A DNA stretch of 64,000 nucleotides from CAZOLI01 sp964580675 (lineage in GTDB: Bacteria > Planctomycetota > MHYJ01 > CAYXQY01). Numbering within the stretch: the stretch's first letter is position 1; each line of letters opens with the position of its first letter. Shown here in pieces: positions 20,047-29,215 of this stretch. The translations under genes and the position numbers were made by a program. The DNA is taken from positions 37,772 to 101,771 of the forward strand of contig CAZOLI010000008.1 in the NCBI GenBank assembly GCA_964580675.1, written 5' to 3'. Under the pieces are notes generated by a model. It ran no database searches. It had not been told where the DNA came from and worked only from the letters and a program-made list of their open reading frames with translations.

Positions 20047-20287
20047 GAAATCGACCCCGAAGATCAAACGAAACACGTCGAATTTTGCCCGTTCACCCGG
20101 AGAGGGGCACCGGGTTCTTTCGATTCGGACCAATCACCTGCAGTCCGTTCACACCAATACCGGGGAAAGACAGGATACACACCTGAAAACATGGTAATTA
20201 CGGTGTTTTGCCTGCATCCGTACCGATGCTATATTGTGGTTTATGCTAACACCTATCCGGAAAAATAACAAGATAAATCCCGTTTGA

Positions 20288-20317
20288 TTGAATTTTCGCA
20301 CCAAATGTTGTTAATAT
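20288..20317 (+). promoter_or_regulatory. Candidate promoter for the pilB-pilC transcript
   Basis: TTGAAT at 20288-20293 and TAATAT at 20312-20317 are 18 bp apart, 37 bp before the pilB ATG, in the divergent region between accA and pilB. This is a plausible sigma-70-type pair with 4-5 of 6 matches in each hexamer. Confidence 0.45.
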
Positions 20318-20353
20318 AACTACCGGCAAGTGCAATGCTTCTCATTCCAGTGG

Positions 20354-22093
20354 ATGATGGAAACTCAAAAGCCGATCGGCCAGATCCTGAAAGACATGGA
20401 ACTCGTGACGGAGGGGCAGATACAGGAAGGTCTTTCCGTACAGCGTGAGGAAGGAGGAGCACTTGCCAGTATCCTGATCGACCTCGGTTACATCTCCAAA
20501 GAAGAAATGCTCCTTGCCCTCGGGGCCCAGGTGGGCATGGACGTGGTCGATCTCGACGACATCGAAATCGATCCCGAGGTCATCGACATGGTTAACCCCA
20601 CCATGGCCAAGGTCTACAAGATCATTCCCGTCGAGTACGAAGACGATACCCTTACCGTGGCGATGGCCGACCCGCTGAACCTCAGTGTGCTGGACGATCT
20701 CCGGTTTATGCTGGATTGTGACGTCGAGGGGGCCGTGTCAAACGAGGAAGACGTGGAGGAGGCCATTGAGGAATATTACGCGGGAAAGTCCGATTCCGTG
20801 GACGACCTGCTGGACGAGATGGACGAGGAGGAGGACGAGGAAGAGGAATACGCCATGATGATCGAGGAACAGGAGGACGAAGCCATCAACATCGACAACC
20901 TCGAGGAGATGGCCCAGAAAGCCCCGGTCGTCAAATTACTCAATCTCGTGCTGCTTCAGGCCATTCGGGACCAGGCCTCCGACATTCACTTCGAACCGTT
21001 CGAAGACGAGTTCAAAATCCGCTATCGGGTGGACGGCGTGCTGTACGAAATGAACCCCCCTCCTCTGCACCTGGCCCTGGCGGTCATCTCCCGCATCAAA
21101 GTCATGGCGGACATGGATATTTCGGAACGCCGTCTCCCTCAGGATGGTCGGATTATGCTGTCCATCGGAGGGAAACCCGTGGATCTCCGTGTGTCGACGC
21201 TGCCAACGATGTTTGGTGAAAGCGTCGTGATGCGTGTGCTTGACCGCAGCGTCGTCTCGCTGGACCTGGACAAACTCGGGCTCCGGGAGGATGACCACGA
21301 AACCATTACCGACCTCTGCAGCCTGCCGAACGGCATTATCATTGTCACCGGCCCCACCGGTTCCGGAAAAACCACAACGCTGTATTCATGCCTGAATCAT
21401 CTGAACGATGTTGAGCGGAAAATCATCACGACGGAAGATCCGGTCGAGTACGACCTGGAGGGCATCATGCAGACACAGATCGATCCGGAAATCGACGTCA
21501 CCTTCGCCAACTGTCTGCGCAGCATTCTGCGACAGGACCCGGACATTATTCTCGTCGGAGAGATCCGGGACCTGGAAACCGCCAAAATCGCGGTACAGGC
21601 CTCACTGACCGGGCACGTGGTCTTCAGTACACTGCACACGAACGACGCCCCATCGGCCATCACGCGACTAATTGACCTCGGTGTGGAACCCTTTCTTATT
21701 GCCGCCACGTTTGAAGCCATCATCGCACAGCGTCTCGTGCGAAGAATTTGTACAAACTGCAAAGAAGAATACGTCCCGAACGAGGATCAACTGATGGAAG
21801 TCAACCTTAAACCCGAAGACGTGGAAGGAAAGAAATTTGCCCGTGGACAGGGCTGCGAAAAATGCAACAACACCGGATACAAAGGACGAATGGCCATTTT
21901 CGAAATCATGTTGCTGACGGAACAGATCAAGAAGCTTATCATCGAGCAGGCCTCCACCGATTCAATCCGTAGAATGGCCAAGGAACAGGGAATGAGGACC
22001 CTGCGAGAAAGCGGACTTCTTGCAATTTTTGACGGCATTACCACAATTGAGGAAGTGGTACGGGAAACCATGTTTGCCGAAGATCAGCAGTAA
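20354..22093 (+). CDS. pilB: Type IV pilus assembly / type II secretion ATPase PilB (GspE family)
   Basis: This 579-residue protein starts at ATG 20354 or the adjacent 20357; an upstream GTG at 20330 is less likely. It has an N-terminal MshEN (GspE-N) domain (PIGQILKDMELVTEGQIQEGL...), then an acidic linker with runs of Glu and Asp. The secretion ATPase core follows: GPTGSGKTTTL Walker A, the Asp box (TTEDPVEYDLEG), Walker B (ILVGEIRDLETA) and the His box (HVVFSTLHTNDA). A four-cysteine zinc motif (CTNC...CEKC) sits before the last domain, as in PilB and GspE. It powers extension of pili or pseudopili from the inner-membrane face. pilC follows by 104 bp. The long acidic linker is unusual in length. 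Confidence 0.93.
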   Translation: MMETQKPIGQILKDMELVTEGQIQEGLSVQREEGGALASILIDLGYISKEEMLLALGAQVGMDVVDLDDIEIDPEVIDMVNPTMAKVYKIIPVEYEDDTLTVAMADPLNLSVLDDLRFMLDCDVEGAVSNEEDVEEAIEEYYAGKSDSVDDLLDEMDEEEDEEEEYAMMIEEQEDEAINIDNLEEMAQKAPVVKLLNLVLLQAIRDQASDIHFEPFEDEFKIRYRVDGVLYEMNPPPLHLALAVISRIKVMADMDISERRLPQDGRIMLSIGGKPVDLRVSTLPTMFGESVVMRVLDRSVVSLDLDKLGLREDDHETITDLCSLPNGIIIVTGPTGSGKTTTLYSCLNHLNDVERKIITTEDPVEYDLEGIMQTQIDPEIDVTFANCLRSILRQDPDIILVGEIRDLETAKIAVQASLTGHVVFSTLHTNDAPSAITRLIDLGVEPFLIAATFEAIIAQRLVRRICTNCKEEYVPNEDQLMEVNLKPEDVEGKKFARGQGCEKCNNTGYKGRMAIFEIMLLTEQIKKLIIEQASTDSIRRMAKEQGMRTLRESGLLAIFDGITTIEEVVRETMFAEDQQ

Positions 22094-22197
22094 CGGAAAG
22101 TGGGAAAATTACCTCAGCGACGGACCACGAAAAAAGGGTATAACATCAGACCGGATCCACGATCGATGGATCATTTTACATTTCCATAGAAAAGTCC

Positions 22198-23466
22198 ATG
22201 CCTACGTTTACGTTCGAAGCCATAGACAACGATAACCAGAAAGTTAACGGGGAAGTGGAAGCCAGCTCCAAACAGGCGGCGATTAACAAGGTGCACGACA
22301 TGGGGTACGTACCGACCGACATCTCCATGGAGGAGAGTTCATCTCCCCAGGCGGAGGACGCCTCGAAAACACCCGTCGAAGAAGACGCCTCCAGTGAATC
22401 CACCTTTTCCTTTACGCTCGGGGGCGTGAGTTCGAAGGAACTCACACAGTTTACGTCCCAGCTGGCCATTCTGATGGACGCGGGACTTCCCATCGTGCGA
22501 AGCCTGAAGGTCCTGGAATCTCAGATGAATCCCTCCACCCTGAAAAACATCACGGGCGCTGTGGCCGAGGACGTGGAACAGGGAAGCTCCCTGTCGGACG
22601 CCATGGCCAAACATCCAAAGGCGTTCGACGACCTCTACGTAAACATGATCAAAGCGGGTGAGGCCGGAGGTGTGCTGGATACGATTCTGAACCGGCTCGC
22701 CGAATTTATGGAAAAGGCGGAGGCGCTCAAACGAAAAGTTATCGCGGCGTCCATCTATCCGATTGCGGTCATCTGTTTTGCCGTAATCATCGTGACGGGG
22801 ATCATGATCTGGATCATCCCACAATTCAAGAACGTCTTTGACAAAATGGAAGCCGGGGCCATGCCTCTGCCAACACGGTTACTGATCGACACAAGTAACT
22901 GGGTGGCAAGCTGGGGGTGGATCGTTATTTTGCTTACGCCTGTTTTGATATACATAGGCCTGAAGTTGCTCCGCAGCAACAGATGGGGCCGATATTTTCT
23001 GGACAACCTGAAATTGAACATGCCGCTGTTTGGCCCCATTATGAGAAAATCAGTGACCGCACGATTCTGCCGGACGTTTGGAACCCTCACCGCCTCCGGC
23101 GTACCGATACTGGAAGCACTGGGCATCGTCAAAGGAGCTATCGGAAATGAGGTGGTGAAACAATCCGTTCAGGACGTCCACGACAGTATTCGGGAGGGAG
23201 AAAATATTGCCGAGCCCCTTGCCGCCACCGGTGTTTTTGACGACATTGTCATCAACATGATCGACGTAGGGGAGGAAACGGGGGAACTGGACAAGATGCT
23301 GATCAAAATCGCCGACACCTATGAAGATGAAGTGGACACGGCCGTCGAAGGCTTGATGAGCCTTCTTGAACCCATCCTGATCATCGGTATGGGTCTTCTG
23401 ATTGGTTTTATCGTCGTGGCCCTTTTCCTTCCTCTCGTGGATCTCGTTCAGAACGTGCAACAATAA
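22198..23466 (+). CDS. pilC: Type IV pilus / type II secretion inner-membrane platform protein PilC (GspF family)
   Basis: This 422-residue protein has the family N-terminus (PTFTFEAIDNDNQKVNGEVEASSKQAAINKV) and two T2SF domains. The first spans about 85-205 (FTSQLAILMDAGLPIVRSL, FMEKAEALKRKVIAASIYP then a membrane helix). The second spans about 285-405 (FCRTFGTLTASGVPILEAL, NMIDVGEETGELDKML). A final membrane segment (PILIIGMGLLIGFIVVALFLP) closes the protein, giving the usual three. PilC couples PilB to pilin polymerisation. It is directly downstream of pilB on the same strand, and the pair is likely co-transcribed. The Ser/Glu-rich insert after residue 45 is longer than usual. Confidence 0.92.
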   Translation: MPTFTFEAIDNDNQKVNGEVEASSKQAAINKVHDMGYVPTDISMEESSSPQAEDASKTPVEEDASSESTFSFTLGGVSSKELTQFTSQLAILMDAGLPIVRSLKVLESQMNPSTLKNITGAVAEDVEQGSSLSDAMAKHPKAFDDLYVNMIKAGEAGGVLDTILNRLAEFMEKAEALKRKVIAASIYPIAVICFAVIIVTGIMIWIIPQFKNVFDKMEAGAMPLPTRLLIDTSNWVASWGWIVILLTPVLIYIGLKLLRSNRWGRYFLDNLKLNMPLFGPIMRKSVTARFCRTFGTLTASGVPILEALGIVKGAIGNEVVKQSVQDVHDSIREGENIAEPLAATGVFDDIVINMIDVGEETGELDKMLIKIADTYEDEVDTAVEGLMSLLEPILIIGMGLLIGFIVVALFLPLVDLVQNVQQ

Positions 23467-23622
23467 CCGCCACCCGGGTGAACGCGTAAACAAATCAGAC
23501 CGGGATCACCGGGAACCACCGGGTGCCTTCAAGTGAACACGTCGTTTTTCGGCGGATAATGGAATGATTATACGGCACCTCTCATATACAACGGAGCCCC
23601 CTTCGATACCGGGCTGGCAGGA

Positions 23623-25182
23623 ATGTCTCTGAAAACCAAATTCATCCTTGCGACGGTGGTGGTGAACATTGCTGTTCTCGCCCTGCTGACGGTGACAATT
23701 ATCGTCCAGGGGGTTAAGCGAAACCGGGCCCTTCAGCAGGAAAAAGCCGAATTCGCCGCGCGCCAGCTGCAGGACTGGCTACAGCAAAACGAACAGTTCT
23801 ATCGAAGACCGGACCGAAAACCAACCGGACAGCAGAAGGGATCAAATGCTTATTACGTCCAGAAGCTCATCAGCCGGCTACGAACCTCCGAACTTTTTCA
23901 GGACTGGGTCCTTCTGGACCGGAACCTGAATGTTCTTGAAAGCGAACGGACAAACGTTCAGTTCTCACAGCATCAGCAAAACCAGCTAAAGCAGGTTGTG
24001 GAAAATCGATCAATTCTGGTGGAAAATAACCGGGTGTACTTCCCTGTTATCCGTGGAGACAACAAATTATACACTGTCACCACAAACCTGAAACCATTCA
24101 CCGCCTCCCTGCCCACGATTTACTCCGTCGTCATACCGACCGCCCTGATAATGGGTCTCGGCACCATACTTCTTGGTGCTGTGCTTTACGTAATTTACGA
24201 TCGCCTCCTTCTTTCTCCTCTGGAAAATCTCGTGGAAGCAACACGCTCTATATCCCGTGGCGATCAACCGGAGGAGCTTGAGCTACCCGACCGAAACGAC
24301 GAAATAAAAAATGTGTTCAAGGCCTTCAATCAGATGGCCGGAGAACTCGAATCCTACCGCACTCAAATGGAAGAACAGGTGAAGAAGACCCGGGAAAAAA
24401 TGGAACGCACCCGGAACAAACTCGTCATTGCACAACGCCTCTCCTCCATGGGAACCCTTGCCTCCGGGATTGCTCACGAAATCAACAATCCGCTCGGGGG
24501 CATGATCAATGCCGTAAAATCACTAAAATCCTCCGGGGAATCCCCGGAAAAACGTCGCGAGTACCTGGAACTCATCGACGACGGACTGGAACGCATTCGC
24601 AAAATCGTCCAGCGCGTTCTGGAATTTGCCCCGAACAAAGATCAGGAGGTCGAAGTGGAGGAATTGTCCGTCCAGGAAACGCTGGAAAAAGTACTCCGAC
24701 TTGAACAGTATCGCCTTTCATCCTCGGATATTGAAGTGGAGACAAACTTTCCGGAGGAAGACGTATCCATTCGGGGCGCGGCGGCGGAACTGCAACAGGC
24801 GTTTCTCAATATTTTGAAAAACGCAATTGACGCCTGTCAAGAATCAAGTTCTCCGGATCCCTCCCGAATCACCATCTCCGTTCAGCTACACGAAAAGGAT
24901 CGAGTCACCATCTCTTTTTCGGATACCGGACCCGGGTTGTCCGAGGAGGAACAGGACAAAGCGTTCGATCCGTTTTACACGACCAAGGAAGGGAAAAAAG
25001 GATCGGGGCTCGGGCTCTCCATTACCCATCAAATCATCCAGAACCACGGCGGAACAATTGAAATAGATACCGAACCCCGGGAAGGCACATCGGTCGTTGT
25101 CACCCTTCCACTGAATCCGGAAGAACCGGGACTTCTCACCAGAACCACCGACGAGTTTCTTGACGAAGAGCACTATGAATAA
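23623..25182 (+). CDS. Membrane sensor histidine kinase
   Basis: This 519-residue kinase has a first membrane helix at about 8-28 and a periplasmic sensor region of about 130 residues with no family I recognise. The second helix is at about 165-190, followed by a HAMP domain (YDRLLLSPLENLVEATRSISRGD) and a coiled coil. The HisKA phosphoacceptor His285 lies in ASGIAHEINNPL, followed by the ATPase domain with the N box (LNILKNAIDACQE), DTGPGLS and GSGLGLS. The H box is of the NtrB/AtoS/PilS type, which usually signals to sigma-54 response regulators, but none is in the window. It follows pilC by 156 bp and overlaps the next small gene by 8 bp. A role in pilus control, as for PilS, is inference from position. 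Confidence 0.9.
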   Translation: MSLKTKFILATVVVNIAVLALLTVTIIVQGVKRNRALQQEKAEFAARQLQDWLQQNEQFYRRPDRKPTGQQKGSNAYYVQKLISRLRTSELFQDWVLLDRNLNVLESERTNVQFSQHQQNQLKQVVENRSILVENNRVYFPVIRGDNKLYTVTTNLKPFTASLPTIYSVVIPTALIMGLGTILLGAVLYVIYDRLLLSPLENLVEATRSISRGDQPEELELPDRNDEIKNVFKAFNQMAGELESYRTQMEEQVKKTREKMERTRNKLVIAQRLSSMGTLASGIAHEINNPLGGMINAVKSLKSSGESPEKRREYLELIDDGLERIRKIVQRVLEFAPNKDQEVEVEELSVQETLEKVLRLEQYRLSSSDIEVETNFPEEDVSIRGAAAELQQAFLNILKNAIDACQESSSPDPSRITISVQLHEKDRVTISFSDTGPGLSEEEQDKAFDPFYTTKEGKKGSGLGLSITHQIIQNHGGTIEIDTEPREGTSVVVTLPLNPEEPGLLTRTTDEFLDEEHYE

Positions 25183-25618
25183 CATATTTGATTCAGACTT
25201 CCAGATGCGGGCGTCGGTATCGGACATCCGGGACCAGTACGAGTCCGGTGAACTCGACGACGTGGAAGAGGACCTGGAGCAGTTTCTCGAGGAACGCAAC
25301 GACGATATACTGGACACGATGGACACCCTCGAGGACAAATTCCCCGATAAGGACATTAATCTTGTGTTTGCCACAAAAGTGTATATCCTGCAGATTCGAT
25401 CCATCAATCCGGAGTACGAAATCCAGAAGGAAATGAAGACAATTGAAGAGGAAATTCGGCGAAAACAGAAAAAGTCGGACAAAGACCTGGACCGTGACGA
25501 AATTGTCCGTGAATGGTGTGATCGTTACGCCCCATCCTGGCGGGACCGACACGTAATGAGTGTGATTTATGTCTTCGAACAAAAAAAAGAAAAATTTCTT
25601 TCCATCCTGAAGGAATGA
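25175..25618 (+). CDS. Acidic helical protein, unknown, coupled to the histidine kinase
   Basis: The ATG at 25175 overlaps the end of the kinase gene by 8 bp, indicating translational coupling; an upstream start at 25160 would overlap further. The 147 residues are strongly acidic in the first half (DVEEDLEQFLEERNDDILDTMDTLEDKFPDKD) and basic near the middle (EEIRRKQKKSDKD). A C-terminal part has WCDRYAPSWRDRHVMSVIYVFEQKK. There is no membrane segment. I do not recognise the family. It has no receiver-domain signature, so it is not a standard response regulator. Coupling suggests it acts with the kinase, perhaps as an accessory or output protein. Confidence 0.7.
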   Translation: MNNIFDSDFQMRASVSDIRDQYESGELDDVEEDLEQFLEERNDDILDTMDTLEDKFPDKDINLVFATKVYILQIRSINPEYEIQKEMKTIEEEIRRKQKKSDKDLDRDEIVREWCDRYAPSWRDRHVMSVIYVFEQKKEKFLSILKE

Positions 25619-25700
25619 TGACAACCCGGCGGTCCAAAAGGAACGTACCTCCTTCGTTCGGGTTCACGATTTCGACGCGAAGTTGAACAAAACGAACTTC

Positions 25701-27329
25701 ATGCCCTTCCTCGAAGCAAAAAATAATACAGGTGAGAGAGAACTTCACGAAATCAACAAGGATTATTTTCGCATCGGACGGGGGGATCACGCCGATTTAC
25801 AGGTGGAGGACGACAAAGCTTCCCGCCCCCACTGTGAAATACAACTACAGACCCCCAAACCAATCCTGAAGGATCTGAACTCACGCAACGGGACCTACCT
25901 GAACGACGAAAAAATTGAACGAACCGAACTCTCCGGAGGAGATGTGGTCCGGATCGGCGATATGGAGTTTACGTACCACCGGACCCATCCGGATGGGTTA
26001 TCGGGCAAAATTGATACCCCCCGGTCAGAAACAACCGGAGGTTCCGTGTCCCTGGATCTTTCCGAGCGCATGCGTTCGGCACTGTTTTTCCCCTCCACTC
26101 CCATCATTTTAATTGCCGGTGTCCTTCTTTTTCTCGGCGCCACCGTATTTGTCGTTCCCTACCTCTCGGAAACCTCACGGGATACCGGAACAAAATCGGT
26201 GGAATCGAATCTGGTCAAAACCAACCACAGCTTTGAGGACACGGACCCGGACAGGAAATACTTTGCCACCGGGTGGCAGATCCGGACCAACCTGAAAAAT
26301 CTGAAACTCACTAGCAATCCGGGGGAAGCCGCTGACGGAAACTACGCGCTGCACGTCCGGCCCGGACCGGCGGCCACGCCGGAGGCTGACTCACACTTCG
26401 CCGTTCGATACCGAACGGAGTTCGATATTCAGGGAGGAGCTTCACTCCTTCTAAAAGGAATGGTACAGGCAAAAGGAGATCACGGGTTCGCTGGATTTCG
26501 TATCGGATGGCTGAACGAAGGCGAACACCTGTTCTACAGTTATTCGAACCTCGTCCGAAATCAAAACGACTGGACCGAAACATCCACTCGCTTCACACCA
26601 CCGGAAACCGCGGATAAATTTGTCCTTGAAGCCGTTGGGCTGGGCCGGGTTCAACATGCTGGATTCGATCGAGTATTTATGGGTTGGGATCCGAAGACGG
26701 AGCCCCCCCACTCGCATCGTTCAATATCCGCGAATGATTTGACCGCCCAACTTGGAAAAACGGGTGAACTGACTCTCAGGGCCCGGAACCAGAACCTGTT
26801 TCTGTACGGCACCATAACGTCAAGAAACAAGAGCATCGCTTACTTCGACCAGCACCAGCTTCGAACCGACCAAAACAAAAACCGTTCGGTACCGGACGGC
26901 CACCGGATATCCGGCACATTATTCGATTACGCACGACAGCGCTCGTTCACGTTCCGTCATACCGTAAAGAGAAGCGGCAATACTCTGGAAGTGCATTACG
27001 ACCTGGAGAATCCCCCGGAGAGAAACACCTTTCTGCAGTTTCAGGCCATCGTGCCGAAGTCCATTTCCCGAAAGAACCTGTATCGGGTCCCCGCGAAGTC
27101 GGAAAACCGGGAAGAAATCGAAACCGGTACCGGATGGACGAACGAAACCAGCCGGCTGATTTTAAATGCCTCCCGCCACCGGGTCGAGATTCGTTTTCAA
27201 CAGGCGGCGTTCGTGCGATTGGAAAAACGCCCAACCGGACACCGAACCCTCATCATCGGCTTCCCGTTCTCCGTCGAAAAATCCGGTGCTCCCTCCAGGA
27301 TTTCCTTTCGGATCCAGAACGCGGAATAG
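25701..27329 (+). CDS. FHA-domain membrane protein
   Basis: This 542-residue protein starts at ATG 25701 (a TTG at 25683 is possible). An N-terminal FHA phosphothreonine-binding domain is visible (YFRIGRGDHADLQVEDDKASRPHCEI, DLNSRNGTYLNDEKI, GDVVRIGDMEF), with the G-R, S/H and NGT contact residues conserved, although the usual SR.H is SRPH. A single membrane helix near 130-152 (PIILIAGVLLFLGATVFVVPYL) follows. A long predicted beta-rich external part comes after, first a carbohydrate-binding-module-like section (residues about 190-330), then a region rich in charged strands. FHA domains read Ser/Thr kinase output. No kinase is in the window. It is probably in the same transcription unit as the histidine kinase. 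Confidence 0.82.
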   Translation: MPFLEAKNNTGERELHEINKDYFRIGRGDHADLQVEDDKASRPHCEIQLQTPKPILKDLNSRNGTYLNDEKIERTELSGGDVVRIGDMEFTYHRTHPDGLSGKIDTPRSETTGGSVSLDLSERMRSALFFPSTPIILIAGVLLFLGATVFVVPYLSETSRDTGTKSVESNLVKTNHSFEDTDPDRKYFATGWQIRTNLKNLKLTSNPGEAADGNYALHVRPGPAATPEADSHFAVRYRTEFDIQGGASLLLKGMVQAKGDHGFAGFRIGWLNEGEHLFYSYSNLVRNQNDWTETSTRFTPPETADKFVLEAVGLGRVQHAGFDRVFMGWDPKTEPPHSHRSISANDLTAQLGKTGELTLRARNQNLFLYGTITSRNKSIAYFDQHQLRTDQNKNRSVPDGHRISGTLFDYARQRSFTFRHTVKRSGNTLEVHYDLENPPERNTFLQFQAIVPKSISRKNLYRVPAKSENREEIETGTGWTNETSRLILNASRHRVEIRFQQAAFVRLEKRPTGHRTLIIGFPFSVEKSGAPSRISFRIQNAE

Positions 27330-27693
27330 CGATCCGGCACGTGCACCAGCCGCTCCGAGCGTGAGTTCCCTTAATATGCCCCAGATAAGCTCAAATCTGA
27401 TGGTATTGGGGAGATGAATGCAATTTCCGTGTTCGTTATAGTGCACGCAGCGGAGCGAAATGCACATTTTATCCAGATTTCGACGAGCCCTCCGGGGCCA
27501 GAACGAACGTGTACGCCGGGCCAGGTCCTCACCCTCCGTATTCTACAACAAACACGTAAATCTCATTGATCACCTTTCAAAAACGTTATTTGGCGTTAGT
27601 GTGGCATATTCGTTGCACCAAACGGGTACGCCACGTCGCTCATTGGCGGAGAAATCGGATGGCTGAGACGCCCTCCCCTTATTCGGATGGGGC
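27330..27693. other. Intergenic region between convergent genes, with one hairpin repeat
   Basis: No gene is supported. The region holds one copy of the GTGCAC hairpin repeat (27429-27467). The last 200 bp lead to the stop of the minus-strand hydrolase. Confidence 0.5.
27429..27467 (+). repeat. GTGCAC hairpin repeat, copy 1
   Basis: A conserved leader (CGTGTTCGTTATA) is followed by GTGCAC, a short inner stem GC/GC with loop GGA, and a closing ATGCAC at 27465. Two related copies lie at 50752-50804 and 50839-50876. The copies keep the outer stem while the inner part differs, which argues for a structured element. Confidence 0.7.
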
Positions 27694-28320
27694 CTAATTG
27701 AGAAACGGATTGGACGTTGCTTCTTTTTCCACCGTGGTATCGGGACCATGACCCGGATGCAGGATGGTGTCGTCCGGCAGGGTCAGAATCTTGTCCCGGA
27801 TGGAAGCCAGCAGAGTTTGACGATCCCCGCCGGGAAAATCCGTTCGTCCGATGGAGCCGGAAAACACACAATCCCCGACAAAACACCGATCGGACAGAAC
27901 AAAAGAAACTTCCCCCTGAGTATGTCCCGGTGTGTGAATGACATCCAGTGTTAAGCCCGCCTCTTCAATGATCTTTCCCCCTTCCAGATCCCCGGTGATC
28001 TCTGGACGATCCGGAGCGGGAAGGGAAAACATGTCCGCCTGCTGATCGATGTTCTTTACCCAATCCACGTCCGACGGATGCAGGTAAAACGGAAGATCGT
28101 ATCGGTCCTGTAAATCGGCAACGGCCCCCACGTGGTCGATGTGCCCATGCGTGGCGAGAATGGAGACCGGTGTTCGATCGGACTCGTCGATCGCACCGGA
28201 GATGTGATCCGGTTCCGCCCCCGGATCCAGGACGATGAGGCGATCCGACTCCGCACCACCGATCAGATAGCAATTGGACTGGAATGGCCCCAGCGTGAGT
28301 TTTTCAACAAACAAATCCAT
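27694..28320 (-). CDS. Metallo-beta-lactamase-fold hydrolase (glyoxalase II-like)
   Basis: This 208-residue protein has the complete di-metal signature: THGHIDHVGA (HxHxDH) at about residues 58-63, HTPGHTQGEVSF with the third His, VGDCVFSGSIGR with the bridging Asp, and LHPGHGPDTTV with the last His. The start QSNCYLIG and the length are typical of the small hydroxyacylglutathione hydrolase-like bacterial proteins with broad thioester-hydrolase activity. It differs from the 8873-9550 hydrolase, which has another C-terminus. It is 56 bp downstream of fur on the same strand and may be co-transcribed. Substrate is not decided by sequence. Confidence 0.87.
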   Translation of the reverse strand: MDLFVEKLTLGPFQSNCYLIGGAESDRLIVLDPGAEPDHISGAIDESDRTPVSILATHGHIDHVGAVADLQDRYDLPFYLHPSDVDWVKNIDQQADMFSLPAPDRPEITGDLEGGKIIEEAGLTLDVIHTPGHTQGEVSFVLSDRCFVGDCVFSGSIGRTDFPGGDRQTLLASIRDKILTLPDDTILHPGHGPDTTVEKEATSNPFLN

Positions 28321-28376
28321 GTTCCGACATTCCTTCAGGTAAGACCAACTGGCATGTTTTCCCGCTCCTGCTGCAG

Positions 28377-28943
28377 TTATGTGTCCGTTCCCTCCGACAC
28401 TTCCGCACGGCCCGAAACGGATTCACGTTCGGCATTCTGCTCTTCTTCGGCCGGCGGTTCCCTGTCGTCCGGAGCGGCCTCTCCTTCTTCTTCCTCCTCG
28501 TTTTGTTCCGCGCGTTTCTCCTGACACTCCCGGCAAATCCCATGTACCTTAATGTCGTGACAGAACACTTCAAAATTCATTCCCTCACAGAGCATGTTCA
28601 ACTGGTCCACGAGGGACTCTCCGGGGAATTCCTTAATCTTATTGCACTCGATGCAGATCATGTGCTGATGATGCGTGTTGCCAATTTTGCTTTCGTAATA
28701 TGATTTCCCGTTCCGCATCACCATTTTCCGGACCAGACCGCACTCCTCCAGCACGTCGAGGGTTCGATACACCGTGGCCCGGGATACGGAGCCGTTCTGG
28801 CCGAATTCCCGCATATGAAATTCATCGGCCGTGAAATGATCTTCGGAATTCACAATGGCCCGCAGAATTTTCTTCCGGGAATCCGTGACTTTTAACCCAT
28901 TTTCCCGGAGGTACTCTTCAAATTTTTTCTCAATCGTTTCCAC
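28377..28943 (-). CDS. Fur-family transcriptional regulator with an acidic tail
   Basis: This 188-residue protein uses a GTG start (28943) with GGAGG about 8 bp upstream. The winged-helix domain (LRENGLKVTDSRKKILRAI, SVSRATVYRTLDVLEECGLV) and dimerisation domain (HHQHMICIECNKIKEF, VHGICRECQEK) are complete. Two CxxC pairs form the structural zinc site as in Fur, PerR and Zur. The HHQH segment and upstream residues would hold the regulatory metal, but subtype cannot be settled. After residue 150 there are about 38 almost entirely Glu/Ala/Asp/Pro residues not seen in most Fur proteins. A palindrome lies 84 bp upstream, between this gene and the divergent methionine sulfoxide reductase gene, suggesting autoregulation and a PerR-like redox role. 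Confidence 0.92.
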   Translation of the reverse strand: METIEKKFEEYLRENGLKVTDSRKKILRAIVNSEDHFTADEFHMREFGQNGSVSRATVYRTLDVLEECGLVRKMVMRNGKSYYESKIGNTHHQHMICIECNKIKEFPGESLVDQLNMLCEGMNFEVFCHDIKVHGICRECQEKRAEQNEEEEEGEAAPDDREPPAEEEQNAERESVSGRAEVSEGTDT

Positions 28944-29027
28944 AGGTATTTACCTCCATATCAAAGCAAAATCCCCGTAACTTTGTTAATATACCACATC
29001 ACGAACGGAATAAAAAGGTGGTTAACC

Positions 29028-29053
29028 GAACCTAATAATATTATTAATGGTTC
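29028..29053. promoter_or_regulatory. Palindromic Fur/PerR-like operator candidate
   Basis: GAACC and GGTTC arms enclose the perfect 14-bp palindrome TAATAATATTATTA (29033-29046). It resembles the AT-rich inverted repeats bound by Fur and PerR proteins and lies in the divergent region between the fur-type gene and the sulfoxide reductase gene. Confidence 0.55.
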
Positions 29054-29215
29054 TTAATACAGAAGCCCCGATGCCCCTCATCCGTCGGCTTTTGCCGAAT
29101 TTCGGATGTCACATTTCGAAGGTTCAGTCCAAGCAAGGAAATGGTGTGACTGTAGACCAATTCTGTTATTATATGGACACGGCATTCCGGTTATTGGCAC
29201 AGTTAGGTTAGGCCC

